64,000 bases of DNA from Aromatoleum diolicum (lineage in GTDB: Bacteria > Pseudomonadota > Gammaproteobacteria > Burkholderiales > Rhodocyclaceae): contig NZ_WTVQ01000005.1 of NCBI RefSeq assembly GCF_012910955.1, positions 114,220 to 178,219 of the forward strand, in the 5' to 3' direction. Every line of letters starts with the position of its first letter. The first letter of the stretch is position 1. Both the position numbers and the translations under genes were made by a program. Positions 27,005 to 35,955 of this stretch are shown in pieces. The notes beneath the pieces are model-generated. The model was given only the letters and a program-made list of their open reading frames with translations, did not search any database and was not told the DNA's origin.

Positions 27005-27761
27005 GGTGAAAGAGCCGGAAAAAGTTTTCGGTGGTCGCCGTTTCAATACGCTCGAGTGTTTCGTTGCGCAGGCGGGCGATTTCTTCGGCCACGTGGACGA
27101 CCCACGCGGGCTCATTGGTCCTGCCGCGGTGCGGGACCGGCGCGAGATAAGGCGCATCGGTCTCGATCAGCAGGCGATCAAGCGGCACATACTGTGCAAC
27201 CGCCTTGAGCTCAGTGGCGTTCTTGAAGGTGACGATGCCGGAGAAGGAAATGTAGAAGCCGAGGTCCAGCGCGGCTTCCGCGACGTCGCGTGATTCGGTG
27301 AAGCAGTGCATCACGCCACCAGCTTCTCCCGCACGTTCCTCGCGCATCAGGCGCAGGGTGTCTTCGGCTGCTGAACGGGTATGCACGATGAGCGGCTTGC
27401 CACAGACCCGCGCGGCACGGATGTGAGTGCGGAAGCGATTGCGCTGCCATTCGGGCGCGTCCTTCTGCCAATAGTAGTCGAGTCCGGTTTCGCCGATCGC
27501 GACGACCTTGGGATGGTCGGCGAGCGCGAGCAGGCGGGCTTCGTCCGGCTCTTCGACGCCGTCGTTGTCCGGATGCACGCCGACCGACGCGGAAAGCTGC
27601 GGGTGTCGCTCGGCCAGTGCGAGGACGCGCGGAAAGTCTTCCAGTTTGACGCTGACGCACAGGGCGTGGCCGACGCGATTGGCGGCCATCGCTGCAAGCA
27701 CCGCCTCTTCGCGGCTTGCCAGGTCAGGAAAGTCCAGATGGCAGTGGGAATCGACGAACAT
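26988..27761 (-). CDS. tatD: TatD-family metal-dependent hydrolase
   Basis: A 257-residue TIM-barrel DNase-like protein. Metal ligands are seen in VDSHCHLDFPD (N-terminus), IGETGLDYYW (Glu), IVHTRSA (His), MHCFTE (His) and LIETDAPYLAP (Asp). TatD proteins have 3'-5' exonuclease activity in DNA repair or turnover. The start giving MFVDSHCHLDF is the standard one; the longer upstream frame overlaps pilZ. It lies ten bases after the pilZ stop. Confidence 0.93.
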   Translation of the reverse strand: MFVDSHCHLDFPDLASREEAVLAAMAANRVGHALCVSVKLEDFPRVLALAERHPQLSASVGVHPDNDGVEEPDEARLLALADHPKVVAIGETGLDYYWQKDAPEWQRNRFRTHIRAARVCGKPLIVHTRSAAEDTLRLMREERAGEAGGVMHCFTESRDVAEAALDLGFYISFSGIVTFKNATELKAVAQYVPLDRLLIETDAPYLAPVPHRGRTNEPAWVVHVAEEIARLRNETLERIETATTENFFRLFHHAQAH

Positions 27762-27771
27762 CAGGCGGAAA

Positions 27772-28137
27772 TCAAAGCGTATGGGTCGGGCGATTGGAGC
27801 CGAGGTGGCCGGCGAGGATCTGCTCGATGCGGCCGCGCAGTGCCTTGCCGGATTCGTCAGCGCTGAAGTGCACCCCGATCCCCTGCGTCTTGCCACCCTG
27901 CGCACCGTGGGGCGTGACCCACGCCACGGTCGCTGCCACCGGATGCTTGGTGGGATCGTCCATGAGCTGCAGCAGCATGAACACCTCGTCGCCGAGCGCA
28001 TGCACGCGCGGCGTGGGCACGAAGATGCCGCCGTTGGCGAGGAAGGGCATGTAGGCCGCGTACAGCGCGGACTTGGAGTTGATGTTCAGCGACAGCACGC
28101 TGGGGCGTGCCACGCTCGGTTTGGCAGCTTCGCTCAT
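27772..28137 (-). CDS. PilZ-domain protein
   Basis: A 121-residue single-domain protein. It is placed as PilZ by its core, including PFLANGGIFVPTPRVHALGDEVFMLL and TVAWVTPHGAQGG with the terminal GIGVHF strand, and by its location between holB and tatD, where the type IV pilus protein PilZ is normally encoded. The c-di-GMP-binding RxxxR and DxSxxG motifs are not evident, as in the classical PilZ that works without the ligand. Its ATG overlaps the holB stop by four bases. Confidence 0.9.
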   Translation of the reverse strand: MSEAAKPSVARPSVLSLNINSKSALYAAYMPFLANGGIFVPTPRVHALGDEVFMLLQLMDDPTKHPVAATVAWVTPHGAQGGKTQGIGVHFSADESGKALRGRIEQILAGHLGSNRPTHTL

Positions 28138-29189
28138 CGGCGGGATCCGGTTACGGCGCGCGCATAGCGCAAGAGCATGTCTTCGAGCATCAGTCTGGCA
28201 TTGAGGGGATGCTGGGCTACCCGGCGAATCCGGGCCAGTTCATTGTAGCAGTTCACCACCATTGCCACGTTGGTGCGCGAAGCCAGCGCGGACAGCACGC
28301 CTTCCTCTGCAGGAAAGAAGCGCAGCCGTCCGCCGAGCCGCAGGGAGGCAAGGTCAGTGACCCAGCGCTGCATCCATTCGACGAGCTGAACCATGCCGAA
28401 GCCGGCAGCGAGCGCCTCCTTCGACTTGAGCCAGCTTTCCCACTGCCCCGCAAGCCTGAGCGGATCTCCCGCAGGAAGCTGCCCGAGATCCTTGACGAAG
28501 CGCTTGAGCAGTAAGTCCGAACCGTTCTGCGCCAGACGCTGCGCTGCCAGCGGCATGCCCCCGGTGAGGGCGAGCAGATCGCCGGCAACGGCATCCTGGG
28601 TGCTCAGCCAGTGCGCGACGGCGTCGCCCGTCGGACGCGAAAAAGTCCATTGCTGGCAGCGGCTGCGGATGGTCGGCAACAGGCGGCGCGGCGCGGACGA
28701 GATCAACAGGAATATGCAGCCTTCGGGCGGCTCTTCGAGGAGCTTGAGCAAAGCGTTGGCGGTGAAGGCGTTCATCGCCTCGGCGGGATCGACGATGACG
28801 ACACGGCGGCTGCTCTGGTGGCCGGTGACCGCGAGCGATTCCTGCAGGTCGCGGATCTGCTCGATGACGATCTGCGACGATTTCTTCTTCGCTGCTCCGC
28901 CGTCAGCGGCGTCCTCGGCCCCGTCGCCGTCCGCCGCAACGGTGTCGGCGGCCGGGACAACCGGCAAGAGATCCGGGTGGTTGCCGGAAATCCTGAGTTG
29001 GCAGGGCGTGCAGTGGCCGCAGGCATGTCCGTCCGGGCCGGGCGTCGCACACAGCAGTCGCGCCGCCAGGGCGTCGGCGAGGTCGCGTTTGCCCAGACCG
29101 GCCGGCCCGACAAACAGCAGTGCATGCGGCAGGCGTTCGCCAAGACCGATCAGACGCTGCCAGGTTTCCTGCAGCCACGGGTGGATCAT
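28134..29189 (-). CDS. holB: DNA polymerase III subunit delta'
   Basis: A 351-residue clamp-loader subunit. The degenerate Walker [14 protein letters not shown] (about residues 27-39) is followed by the zinc-binding group [19 protein letters not shown], the region equivalent to motif [27 protein letters not shown], and the SRCQQW sensor segment. Delta' helps open the beta clamp. An Asp/Ala-rich insertion near residues 80-100 is variable in the family. Four-base overlaps with tmk and pilZ mark a tight operon. Confidence 0.94.
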   Translation of the reverse strand: MIHPWLQETWQRLIGLGERLPHALLFVGPAGLGKRDLADALAARLLCATPGPDGHACGHCTPCQLRISGNHPDLLPVVPAADTVAADGDGAEDAADGGAAKKKSSQIVIEQIRDLQESLAVTGHQSSRRVVIVDPAEAMNAFTANALLKLLEEPPEGCIFLLISSAPRRLLPTIRSRCQQWTFSRPTGDAVAHWLSTQDAVAGDLLALTGGMPLAAQRLAQNGSDLLLKRFVKDLGQLPAGDPLRLAGQWESWLKSKEALAAGFGMVQLVEWMQRWVTDLASLRLGGRLRFFPAEEGVLSALASRTNVAMVVNCYNELARIRRVAQHPLNARLMLEDMLLRYARAVTGSRR

Positions 29190-29818
29190 CGGAACCAGCG
29201 CTCCGTGACGATGGCTTCGAGCTCGGCGCGAATCTGTTGCGGTGGTCGATCGGCGGCGATGACCCGGATCCGTTCAGGCGCCATGCGTGCGCGCTCAAGA
29301 TAGGCAGCACGCACCCGTTCGAAGAAGTCGCGTTGTTCGCGCTCGAAACGGTCGGGATTGACACCCGTGCTGGCAACCCGCGCCGCGGCGATTTCCGGCG
29401 CGAGGTCGAAAACCAGGGTCAGTTCGGGCTGGAATCCGGGGTGAACCCAGTTTTCCAGCGCGGCAAACTTGGCGGCATCCAGCCCGCGCCCGCCGACCTG
29501 GTAGGCGTAGGTTGCATCGGTGAAACGATCGGACACCACCCATCTGCCGGCTTCCAGCGCCGGCTTGATGCGCGCGGCAAGGTGTTCGCGACGCGCGGCG
29601 AACATCAGCATCGCCTCGGTTTCAAGGTGCATCGGCTCGTGCAGCAGCAGGTCCCGCAGCTTTTCTCCCAGCGCAGTACCGCCAGGTTCGCGTGTCTGGT
29701 CGACGCTCAGCCCGCGTGATTCGAGCAGCGCGACGAGTGCCGCGATCTGGCTGCTCTTGCCGGCACCGTCGATCCCCTCGAAGGTGATGAAGCGCCCCGG
29801 GGCGCGCGTGTCGGTCAA
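29186..29818 (-). CDS. tmk: thymidylate kinase
   Basis: A 210-residue dTMP kinase. The P-loop is [12 protein letters not shown], the DR-type motif is [14 protein letters not shown] and the LID segment contains [12 protein letters not shown]. The start is a TTG at 29818 overlapping the mltG stop (TTGA), with GGGGACCAGGA upstream. It gives [15 protein letters not shown], matching the usual N-terminus, and no ATG is available before the P-loop. TTG use here may limit expression relative to mltG. The longer frame to 30040 runs into mltG and is rejected. Confidence 0.94.
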   Translation of the reverse strand: MTDTRAPGRFITFEGIDGAGKSSQIAALVALLESRGLSVDQTREPGGTALGEKLRDLLLHEPMHLETEAMLMFAARREHLAARIKPALEAGRWVVSDRFTDATYAYQVGGRGLDAAKFAALENWVHPGFQPELTLVFDLAPEIAAARVASTGVNPDRFEREQRDFFERVRAAYLERARMAPERIRVIAADRPPQQIRAELEAIVTERWFR

Positions 29819-30816
29819 CTTCCTGGTCCCCGCTGATAACGATTGACGGCCTTGTTGTGGTCGTTGAGGTTGCTTGAAAACTCGCTGCTCCCGTCGCCGC
29901 GGGAGACGAAATAGAGATAGTCGCTTGGCGCCGGGCGCACTGCGGCATTCAGCGCGTCGCTGCCTGGCATTGCGATGGGCGTCGGTGGCAGTCCCGCACG
30001 CGTGTACGTGTTGTATGGGTGATCGGTCTCGAGATGCCACTTGCGCAGGCGCCCGTCGAAACCGTCACCGTATCCGTAAATGACCGTCGGATCCGTTTGC
30101 AGGCGCATGCCGATACGCAGGCGATTGGCAAATACCGAGGCAACCAGTCCGCGGTCTTCAGGGCGGCCGGTTTCTTTTTCGATGATCGACGCTAGGATCA
30201 GTGCCTCGTAGGGCGAAGCGAGCGGCAGGAGCGGATCACGCGCCTCCCAGGCCTGCGCAAGTCGTTGCTTCATCGCTGCGTACGCACGCCGCAGCACGGC
30301 GAGCGAACTCGATTGTTTGTCGAAGAGATAGGTATCCGGGAAGAACAGGCCCTCGGGGTGCTGTTCGCTGGCGCCGATCGCGCGCAGGATGTCAGCCTCC
30401 GACAAGCTTGCGGTGTCGCGCAGGAGATCGGGATGCGTTTCGAGCGCGGCGCGTACCTGGCGGAAGTTCCACCCCTCGAGCAGACGCAGTTCCGCCTGTG
30501 ACACGTCTCCACTCGACAACTTGAGAATGAGCAACCACGGCGTCACGCCCTCGTGGACTTCGTAGCTGCCGGCGAGAATCCGCTCGGCCTTGCCGGTAAC
30601 GCGTGCCAGCCAGTACAAGGCGCGTGGGCTGACGTCGACGCCGGCAGCGGAAATCGCAGCGGCCGCCTGACGCATCGTGAACCCGCGTTGAACGGTGAAA
30701 TCCACCACCGGCTGCACAAGTTTCAGCGGTCGCTGCGCATACCACCACGCCGCAGCGGAGAGCGCCGCGACGGCGAGCGCGAGTACGATCAACAAACGGA
30801 GGATCAGGGCCTTCAT
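29815..30816 (-). CDS. mltG: endolytic murein transglycosylase MltG
   Basis: A 333-residue inner-membrane enzyme that cleaves nascent peptidoglycan and sets glycan strand length. One N-terminal membrane segment (about residues 4-25) precedes a LysM-like region ([14 protein letters not shown]) and the YceG catalytic domain with Glu in [11 protein letters not shown]. The DPTVIYGYG and [13 protein letters not shown] segments are family hallmarks. The start MKALILRLL puts the membrane segment at the very N-terminus. It is divergent from ygfZ with 127 bases between. Confidence 0.94.
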   Translation of the reverse strand: MKALILRLLIVLALAVAALSAAAWWYAQRPLKLVQPVVDFTVQRGFTMRQAAAAISAAGVDVSPRALYWLARVTGKAERILAGSYEVHEGVTPWLLILKLSSGDVSQAELRLLEGWNFRQVRAALETHPDLLRDTASLSEADILRAIGASEQHPEGLFFPDTYLFDKQSSSLAVLRRAYAAMKQRLAQAWEARDPLLPLASPYEALILASIIEKETGRPEDRGLVASVFANRLRIGMRLQTDPTVIYGYGDGFDGRLRKWHLETDHPYNTYTRAGLPPTPIAMPGSDALNAAVRPAPSDYLYFVSRGDGSSEFSSNLNDHNKAVNRYQRGPGS

Positions 30817-30943
30817 CAGGGCGGAAATTGTGAACCGGATGCCGGGCACGCGAGTACCGGCCCGGAAATGTTTGACGTGCAACCATCGCGTCTGCGGGGC
30901 CCTATAATACTTCATCCCCTTTCCCTGCTCCCGACAAACAGAC

Positions 30944-31981
30944 ATGAACACACCCTGGACCGACTTTCTCGCCCGCGCGGGTGCCACGCTTGAAAATTCC
31001 ACTATCCGTTTTGACTCGCCGGAGGCCGAAGTTCGCGCCGCGGCGTCCGGCACGGTGGTCGTGCCGCTGGTGCATCTCGGCCTGATTCGCAGCGCCGGGG
31101 ACGATTCGGTCGGTTTTCTGCACAACCTGCTCTCCAACGACGTGAAAAAGCTCGGCGCGGACGGCGCGCAGTGGTCGAGCTTCAACACCCCGAAGGGGCG
31201 CATGCTGGCGAGCCTGCTGATGTGGAATGACGCCGCTGGCCAGATGATTGCAGCGTCCGCGGACGTTCAGCCGATGCTGCTCAAGAAGTTGTCGATGTAC
31301 GTGCTGCGCAGCAAGGTGCAGCTCGGCGACGCAGGTGCGGACACCGTACTGATCGGCGTCAGTGGCGGCGACACCAGCGCCGTGCTGGCGCGCGCCGGCA
31401 TCGCGGCACCCGTCGCGCCGATGACACAGGCGGTCGCGGGCGAGGTGCGTTGCATTCGCCTCGATGAACGGAATCTGGTTCTTGCCCTGTCCTCGACGTC
31501 GGCACCGGAGATCTTCGACAAGCTGGTCGCGAGTGGTGCCCACAAGGCCGGCACCGCCGCCTGGCAGCTGGCGATGATCCGCGCCGGCCTGCCGCTGATT
31601 ACGGCCGCGACGCAGGAGGAGTTTGTCGCGCAAATGCTGAACTTCGAGGTCATCGGCGGCGTGAGTTTCAGCAAGGGTTGCTACCCCGGCCAGGAAATCG
31701 TCGCGCGCACACAGTACTTGGGCAAGCTGAAAAAACGCATGTACCGCATTCACGTGAACACCGACACGGCACCCGCCGCGGGTGCCGACGTATTCACGCC
31801 GGATTTCGGCGAACAGTCGGCAGGAAAGCTGGTCAATGTAGTACCTGCACCGGATGGCGGTTTCGAGGCGCTGGTAGTGATGCAGACGAGTTCTGCGGCG
31901 GCCGGTGAAGCGCATCTTGGAAGTCTGCAGGGGCCTCGTCTAGAGTTTCTCGATCTGCCTTACTCGCTGCCCGAAAAATGA
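30944..31981 (+). CDS. ygfZ: YgfZ folate-binding protein, Fe-S cluster maintenance
   Basis: A 345-residue GcvT-like protein. The signature KGCYPGQEIVARTQYLGK with the key Cys is at about residue 244. YgfZ supports the activity of certain iron-sulfur enzymes, such as MiaB, in a tetrahydrofolate-dependent way. Length and N-terminus are normal. It overlaps the next gene by four bases (ATGA) and is divergent from mltG, a frequent arrangement in betaproteobacteria. Given the many Fe-S enzymes encoded here, the protein is likely important, but it is also a standard housekeeping gene. Confidence 0.93.
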   Translation: MNTPWTDFLARAGATLENSTIRFDSPEAEVRAAASGTVVVPLVHLGLIRSAGDDSVGFLHNLLSNDVKKLGADGAQWSSFNTPKGRMLASLLMWNDAAGQMIAASADVQPMLLKKLSMYVLRSKVQLGDAGADTVLIGVSGGDTSAVLARAGIAAPVAPMTQAVAGEVRCIRLDERNLVLALSSTSAPEIFDKLVASGAHKAGTAAWQLAMIRAGLPLITAATQEEFVAQMLNFEVIGGVSFSKGCYPGQEIVARTQYLGKLKKRMYRIHVNTDTAPAAGADVFTPDFGEQSAGKLVNVVPAPDGGFEALVVMQTSSAAAGEAHLGSLQGPRLEFLDLPYSLPEK

Positions 31982-32286
31982 CGAACGATACCGCCGTACC
32001 AGTCGCTTATTACATCTACTACAGGGTCCGTGCCGACGCGGAGCGCGAGGATGCGCATGCGACCGTCCGTACAATGCAGGCCGCCCTGGCGGCGCGCACC
32101 GGCGTCCAGGGGCGCCTGCTCGAACGCTGCGGGGATGATGTGACGTGGATGGAAATCTACGAGTCGGTGGCCGATTCGGCCGCGTTTGAAGCCGCCTTGC
32201 GCGTCGAGACCGAAGCTCACCAGGTTACGGATCTGGTCGAACCGGGGTCCGGACGGCACCTGGAACGTTTTGTCGAATGTGCCTGA
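31978..32286 (+). CDS. DUF4936 family protein
   Basis: A 102-residue protein beginning MTNDTAVPVAYYIYYRV with a C-terminal LERFVECA. It resembles the DUF4936 family, small alpha-beta proteins with a ferredoxin-like dimeric barrel look (YIYYRV strand, WMEIYESV strand), commonly encoded after ygfZ in betaproteobacteria. No function is known. Its start overlaps ygfZ and its end overlaps the NRDE gene by ten bases, so the three form one operon. Confidence 0.75.
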   Translation: MTNDTAVPVAYYIYYRVRADAEREDAHATVRTMQAALAARTGVQGRLLERCGDDVTWMEIYESVADSAAFEAALRVETEAHQVTDLVEPGSGRHLERFVECA

Positions 32287-33056
32287 TTGTCGTCGGCTGG
32301 CAGGCTCACCCGGATTACCCGCTGGTCGTTGCCGCCAATCGCGATGAATTTCTCGCCCGTCCGGCTGTGCCGGCCCACTGGTGGACCGATGCGCCGGAGC
32401 TGCTCGCGGGTCGCGATCTGGAAGCCGGCGGCACGTGGATGGGGATCAGCCGCAATGGTCGCTTTGCGGCACTGACCAATTATCGCGATCCGACGCTGCA
32501 CCGAGCGGGCGCGCCGTCACGCGGCACGCTCGTGCGCGATTGCCTGACTGCCAGCGACAATGCTCAATCCCGTCTGGACGTGGTGGCCGCCGTCAGTGCC
32601 GAGTACGCCGCCTTCAACCTGCTGGTGAGCGACGGCAAGCAACTTGGCATTCACGAGAGCACCACCGGCGTCGTGCGCATGCTGGAGCCGGGCGTATACG
32701 GCCTGTCGAACCATGTGCTCGACACGCCGTGGCCGAAGGTACGGCTCGCACGGGAACACTTCGCTGCGGCGCTCGCGCAGTTGCCAGCCCATGACGCTTT
32801 CCTGTCAATGCTGCGCGACGACACGCCTGCCCCGGATCATCACCTGCCGGAAACCGGTGTCAGCACGGACTGGGAACGCTGGCTGTCGCCAGCCTTCATT
32901 CGCGCCCCCGGCTACGGCACGCGCTGTTCGACTCTGATTGCGGTGCATCGCGATGGCAGGGTGACGTTCCGCGAATGGACCTGGGACGCGAAAGGCGAAT
33001 TCGCCAGCGAGGCGCTCCACCGTTTTGTCGGTGCGGCCAGCGGACCGCGTTCCTAG
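32277..33056 (+). CDS. NRDE-family (TANGO2-like) protein
   Basis: A 259-residue protein starting MCLIVVGWQAHPDYPLVVAANRDEF, with Cys2 and the NRDE motif that name the family. The fold resembles N-terminal-nucleophile hydrolases, with Cys2 as the candidate nucleophile. Eukaryotic TANGO2 members are linked to heme or lipid handling; bacterial members are uncharacterised. It is the last gene of the ygfZ operon and is convergent with the transpeptidase fusion seven bases later. Confidence 0.88.
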   Translation: MCLIVVGWQAHPDYPLVVAANRDEFLARPAVPAHWWTDAPELLAGRDLEAGGTWMGISRNGRFAALTNYRDPTLHRAGAPSRGTLVRDCLTASDNAQSRLDVVAAVSAEYAAFNLLVSDGKQLGIHESTTGVVRMLEPGVYGLSNHVLDTPWPKVRLAREHFAAALAQLPAHDAFLSMLRDDTPAPDHHLPETGVSTDWERWLSPAFIRAPGYGTRCSTLIAVHRDGRVTFREWTWDAKGEFASEALHRFVGAASGPRS

Positions 33057-33062
33057 CCGGAC

Positions 33063-34004
33063 TCAGGAAACGAGTCGGCGACGCATTGTCTGGTGTTCGA
33101 TACCGGCTTCGATGAAGATATCGCCTTCCGGCGCGAAGCCGTGACGCAGGTAGAAATCGACTGCGGCAATCTGGGCGTTCAGTGCCACTTCCGCAAAGCC
33201 TCGCCGTGCGGCCTCTTCGACCAGCGCTTCAAGGATCAGCCCGCCGATACCGCGATCGCGCGACTGGGCGGCGACCGCCATGCGCCCGATATGTCCGTCC
33301 GGCAGCAGGCGCCCGGTGCCGATGACGCAGCCGTCCGCGCTCGCGGCTACCGCATGGCGGCACAGCGGGTCGTTGGCATCGCGTTCCAGCGCCGCCGGCA
33401 CCCCCTGCTCGACGACGAACACCTGTTCACGCAAGGGCATGACCAGCGGGGCCGCTTCCGTCCAGTCGAGAATGCGGATGGTCGGGGCCAGAGGCATGTG
33501 CAGCCCTTCGGTTTGCCTGCAGCGTGCTTCGTCAATGTCGACACGGGTGCCCACCGGCACCAGGTCAAACAGCTCGATCACGTCGCGGTTGCGCATGCGG
33601 ATGCAACCGTGCGAACGCGGTACGCCCATCGGCTGGTCGTCCGGCGTGCCGTGGATGTAGATGTAGCGGCGCATCGAATCGACGTTGCGGAGCCGGTTGC
33701 GTCCGGGCTCACAGCCGCACAGCCACAGGATGCGCGACAGGATCCAGTCGCGCGCGGGATGTTGCTCGGCCAGTTCCGGGGTCCAGATCTCGCCGGTCGG
33801 GCGCCGCCCGCGGAACACCGTGCCAGCCGGCGCACCCGCGCCGATGCGTGCTCGCACGCGATGCCGTCCGCGCGGGGTGCAGTTGCTGTCCTGCAGTTCG
33901 CCTGCGCCGTTCAGTGCCGTCGACACCGCGTAACGGCGGATGCACGCCCCGTCCGGTCCGTACAGGCTCAGGCGCTGTTCAGCGAGGCTGACGTGAATGC
34001 GCAC
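33063..34004 (-). CDS. L,D-transpeptidase (YkuD) fused to GNAT acetyltransferase
   Basis: A single 313-residue frame holds two unrelated domains. Residues 1-158 are a YkuD L,D-transpeptidase with the catalytic motif HGTPDDQPMGVPRSHGCIRMRN (Cys134). Residues from 170 are a GNAT acetyltransferase with the acetyl-CoA loop QSRDRGIGGLILEALVEEA and the C-terminal VDFYLRHGFAPEGDIF. The start is a GTG just after the tadA stop; no signal peptide or membrane segment is visible, which is odd for a periplasmic transpeptidase. The join at residue 160-170 contains an internal Met (LHMPLAP), so separate translation of the GNAT part is possible. Confidence 0.85.
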   Translation of the reverse strand: MRIHVSLAEQRLSLYGPDGACIRRYAVSTALNGAGELQDSNCTPRGRHRVRARIGAGAPAGTVFRGRRPTGEIWTPELAEQHPARDWILSRILWLCGCEPGRNRLRNVDSMRRYIYIHGTPDDQPMGVPRSHGCIRMRNRDVIELFDLVPVGTRVDIDEARCRQTEGLHMPLAPTIRILDWTEAAPLVMPLREQVFVVEQGVPAALERDANDPLCRHAVAASADGCVIGTGRLLPDGHIGRMAVAAQSRDRGIGGLILEALVEEAARRGFAEVALNAQIAAVDFYLRHGFAPEGDIFIEAGIEHQTMRRRLVS

Positions 34005-34009
34005 GACGA

Positions 34010-34777
<768 letters not shown>

Positions 34778-35395
34778 ATGTATTACGGAGAGAAGTTCAA
34801 CGCGCTGACGCATCTCGTCGGGGCCATGCTGGCGCTAGCTGGCACCGTCGTGCTCATCGTACTCGCCGCGCAGGATGGCGACCCGTGGAAGGTCGTGAGC
34901 GTCTCGGTCTACGGCGCGACGCTGGTATTGCTCTACAGTTTCTCCGCGGCGTACCACAGCCTGCGCGGGCGGGCCAAAGACATCCTGCGCGAGCTGGACC
35001 ATCACAGCATCTATCTGCTCATCGCCGGGACGTACACCCCGTTCTGCCTGGTGACACTGCGTGGCCCGTGGGGCTGGTCGCTGCTTGGAGCGGTGTGGGG
35101 ACTCGCAGTGCTCGGCAGCCTGCAGGAGCTGAGGCCGAGGGGCGGAGCGCGAATACTGTCGGTCGTGATCTACGTGGTAATGGGCTGGGTAGCCCTGGCC
35201 GCCCTGGTCCCGCTACTGCGGGTGCTGGGGCCGGCGGGTTTCGCCTGGGTCGTGGCCGGCGGGCTGTTCTATACGCTCGGCATCGTTTTCTATGCACTCG
35301 ACACGCGCCTCAGGCACGCTCATGGCATCTGGCACCTGTTCGTGATCGCGGGTAGTGCGGCCCACTACGTTGCGATCCTGCGTTACGTGCTGTAA
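34778..35395 (+). CDS. hemolysin III / PAQR-family membrane protein
   Basis: A 205-residue protein with seven predicted membrane segments and the family motifs KFNALTHLVGAM (first His), FSAAYHSL, DHHSIYLLIAGTYTPF and the C-terminal AGSAAHYVAIL. The conserved His and Asp residues form the metal site of PAQR-like proteins, which are thought to act as ceramidase-like hydrolases. Despite the name, haemolysis is not expected. The gene is isolated on the plus strand. Confidence 0.88.
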   Translation: MYYGEKFNALTHLVGAMLALAGTVVLIVLAAQDGDPWKVVSVSVYGATLVLLYSFSAAYHSLRGRAKDILRELDHHSIYLLIAGTYTPFCLVTLRGPWGWSLLGAVWGLAVLGSLQELRPRGGARILSVVIYVVMGWVALAALVPLLRVLGPAGFAWVVAGGLFYTLGIVFYALDTRLRHAHGIWHLFVIAGSAAHYVAILRYVL

Positions 35396-35486
35396 GCCGC
35401 GCAGGGCGTCGAGATGCCGGAGGAGCCGCCTTGCAGTCGTGCCGGCAGCCCGTGAAAGCTGCCGGCTTGGCCACAGATACGGTAAC

Positions 35487-35894
35487 TCAGGCGCTTGCCA
35501 GCGCCTTTTCCAGCTTCGCCTTCAGCCGCTGAGCGGTTTTTTCCGCGCCGACGACGAAGCGGCTGTGTTTGCCGCGGGCGACTTCTTCGAGGGCGTCGCG
35601 AGCGCTGAATTCGAAGGTGACGGCGGGCCCGTTAACCTCGGTGACGGTGACGGTAATCTCGATCCACATGCCCAGCAAGGTGGCGCCGACGTGGTCGAGT
35701 TCGACGCGGGTGCCGACGGAGTCCTTGCCGGCTTCGATGTGTTCCAGCAGCAGGTCGCGGCACACGACTTCGATGTCGTAGAGCAGCGAAGGCGTCGAAT
35801 AGACGCGGCAGTCGTCGCCCATGAAGCCGATGGTGCGGCCCTTGTCGATGTCGTAGCGGCGGGTCGATGTCAGGCCGGCCTTGAGTTCGCTCAT
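35487..35894 (-). CDS. FlK-like acyl-CoA thioesterase
   Basis: A 135-residue hot-dog-fold protein. Its core follows fluoroacetyl-CoA thioesterase FlK, with the catalytic Thr34 and Glu42 in YSTPSLLYDIE, spaced eight apart as in FlK, and His68 in VGTRVELDHVGAT. It therefore probably hydrolyses an acyl- or aryl-CoA. It is the last gene of the pad unit, 61 bases after the acyl-CoA synthetase-like gene. A role in releasing CoA from dead-end or excess thioesters such as phenylacetyl-CoA is inferred from context only. Confidence 0.82.
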   Translation of the reverse strand: MSELKAGLTSTRRYDIDKGRTIGFMGDDCRVYSTPSLLYDIEVVCRDLLLEHIEAGKDSVGTRVELDHVGATLLGMWIEITVTVTEVNGPAVTFEFSARDALEEVARGKHSRFVVGAEKTAQRLKAKLEKALASA

Positions 35895-35955
35895 GTTGCA
35901 GTCTCCTTGGTTTTGGCGCCGGACTGGGCCGGCGCCGGGTTCGTGTCGATTTCGC

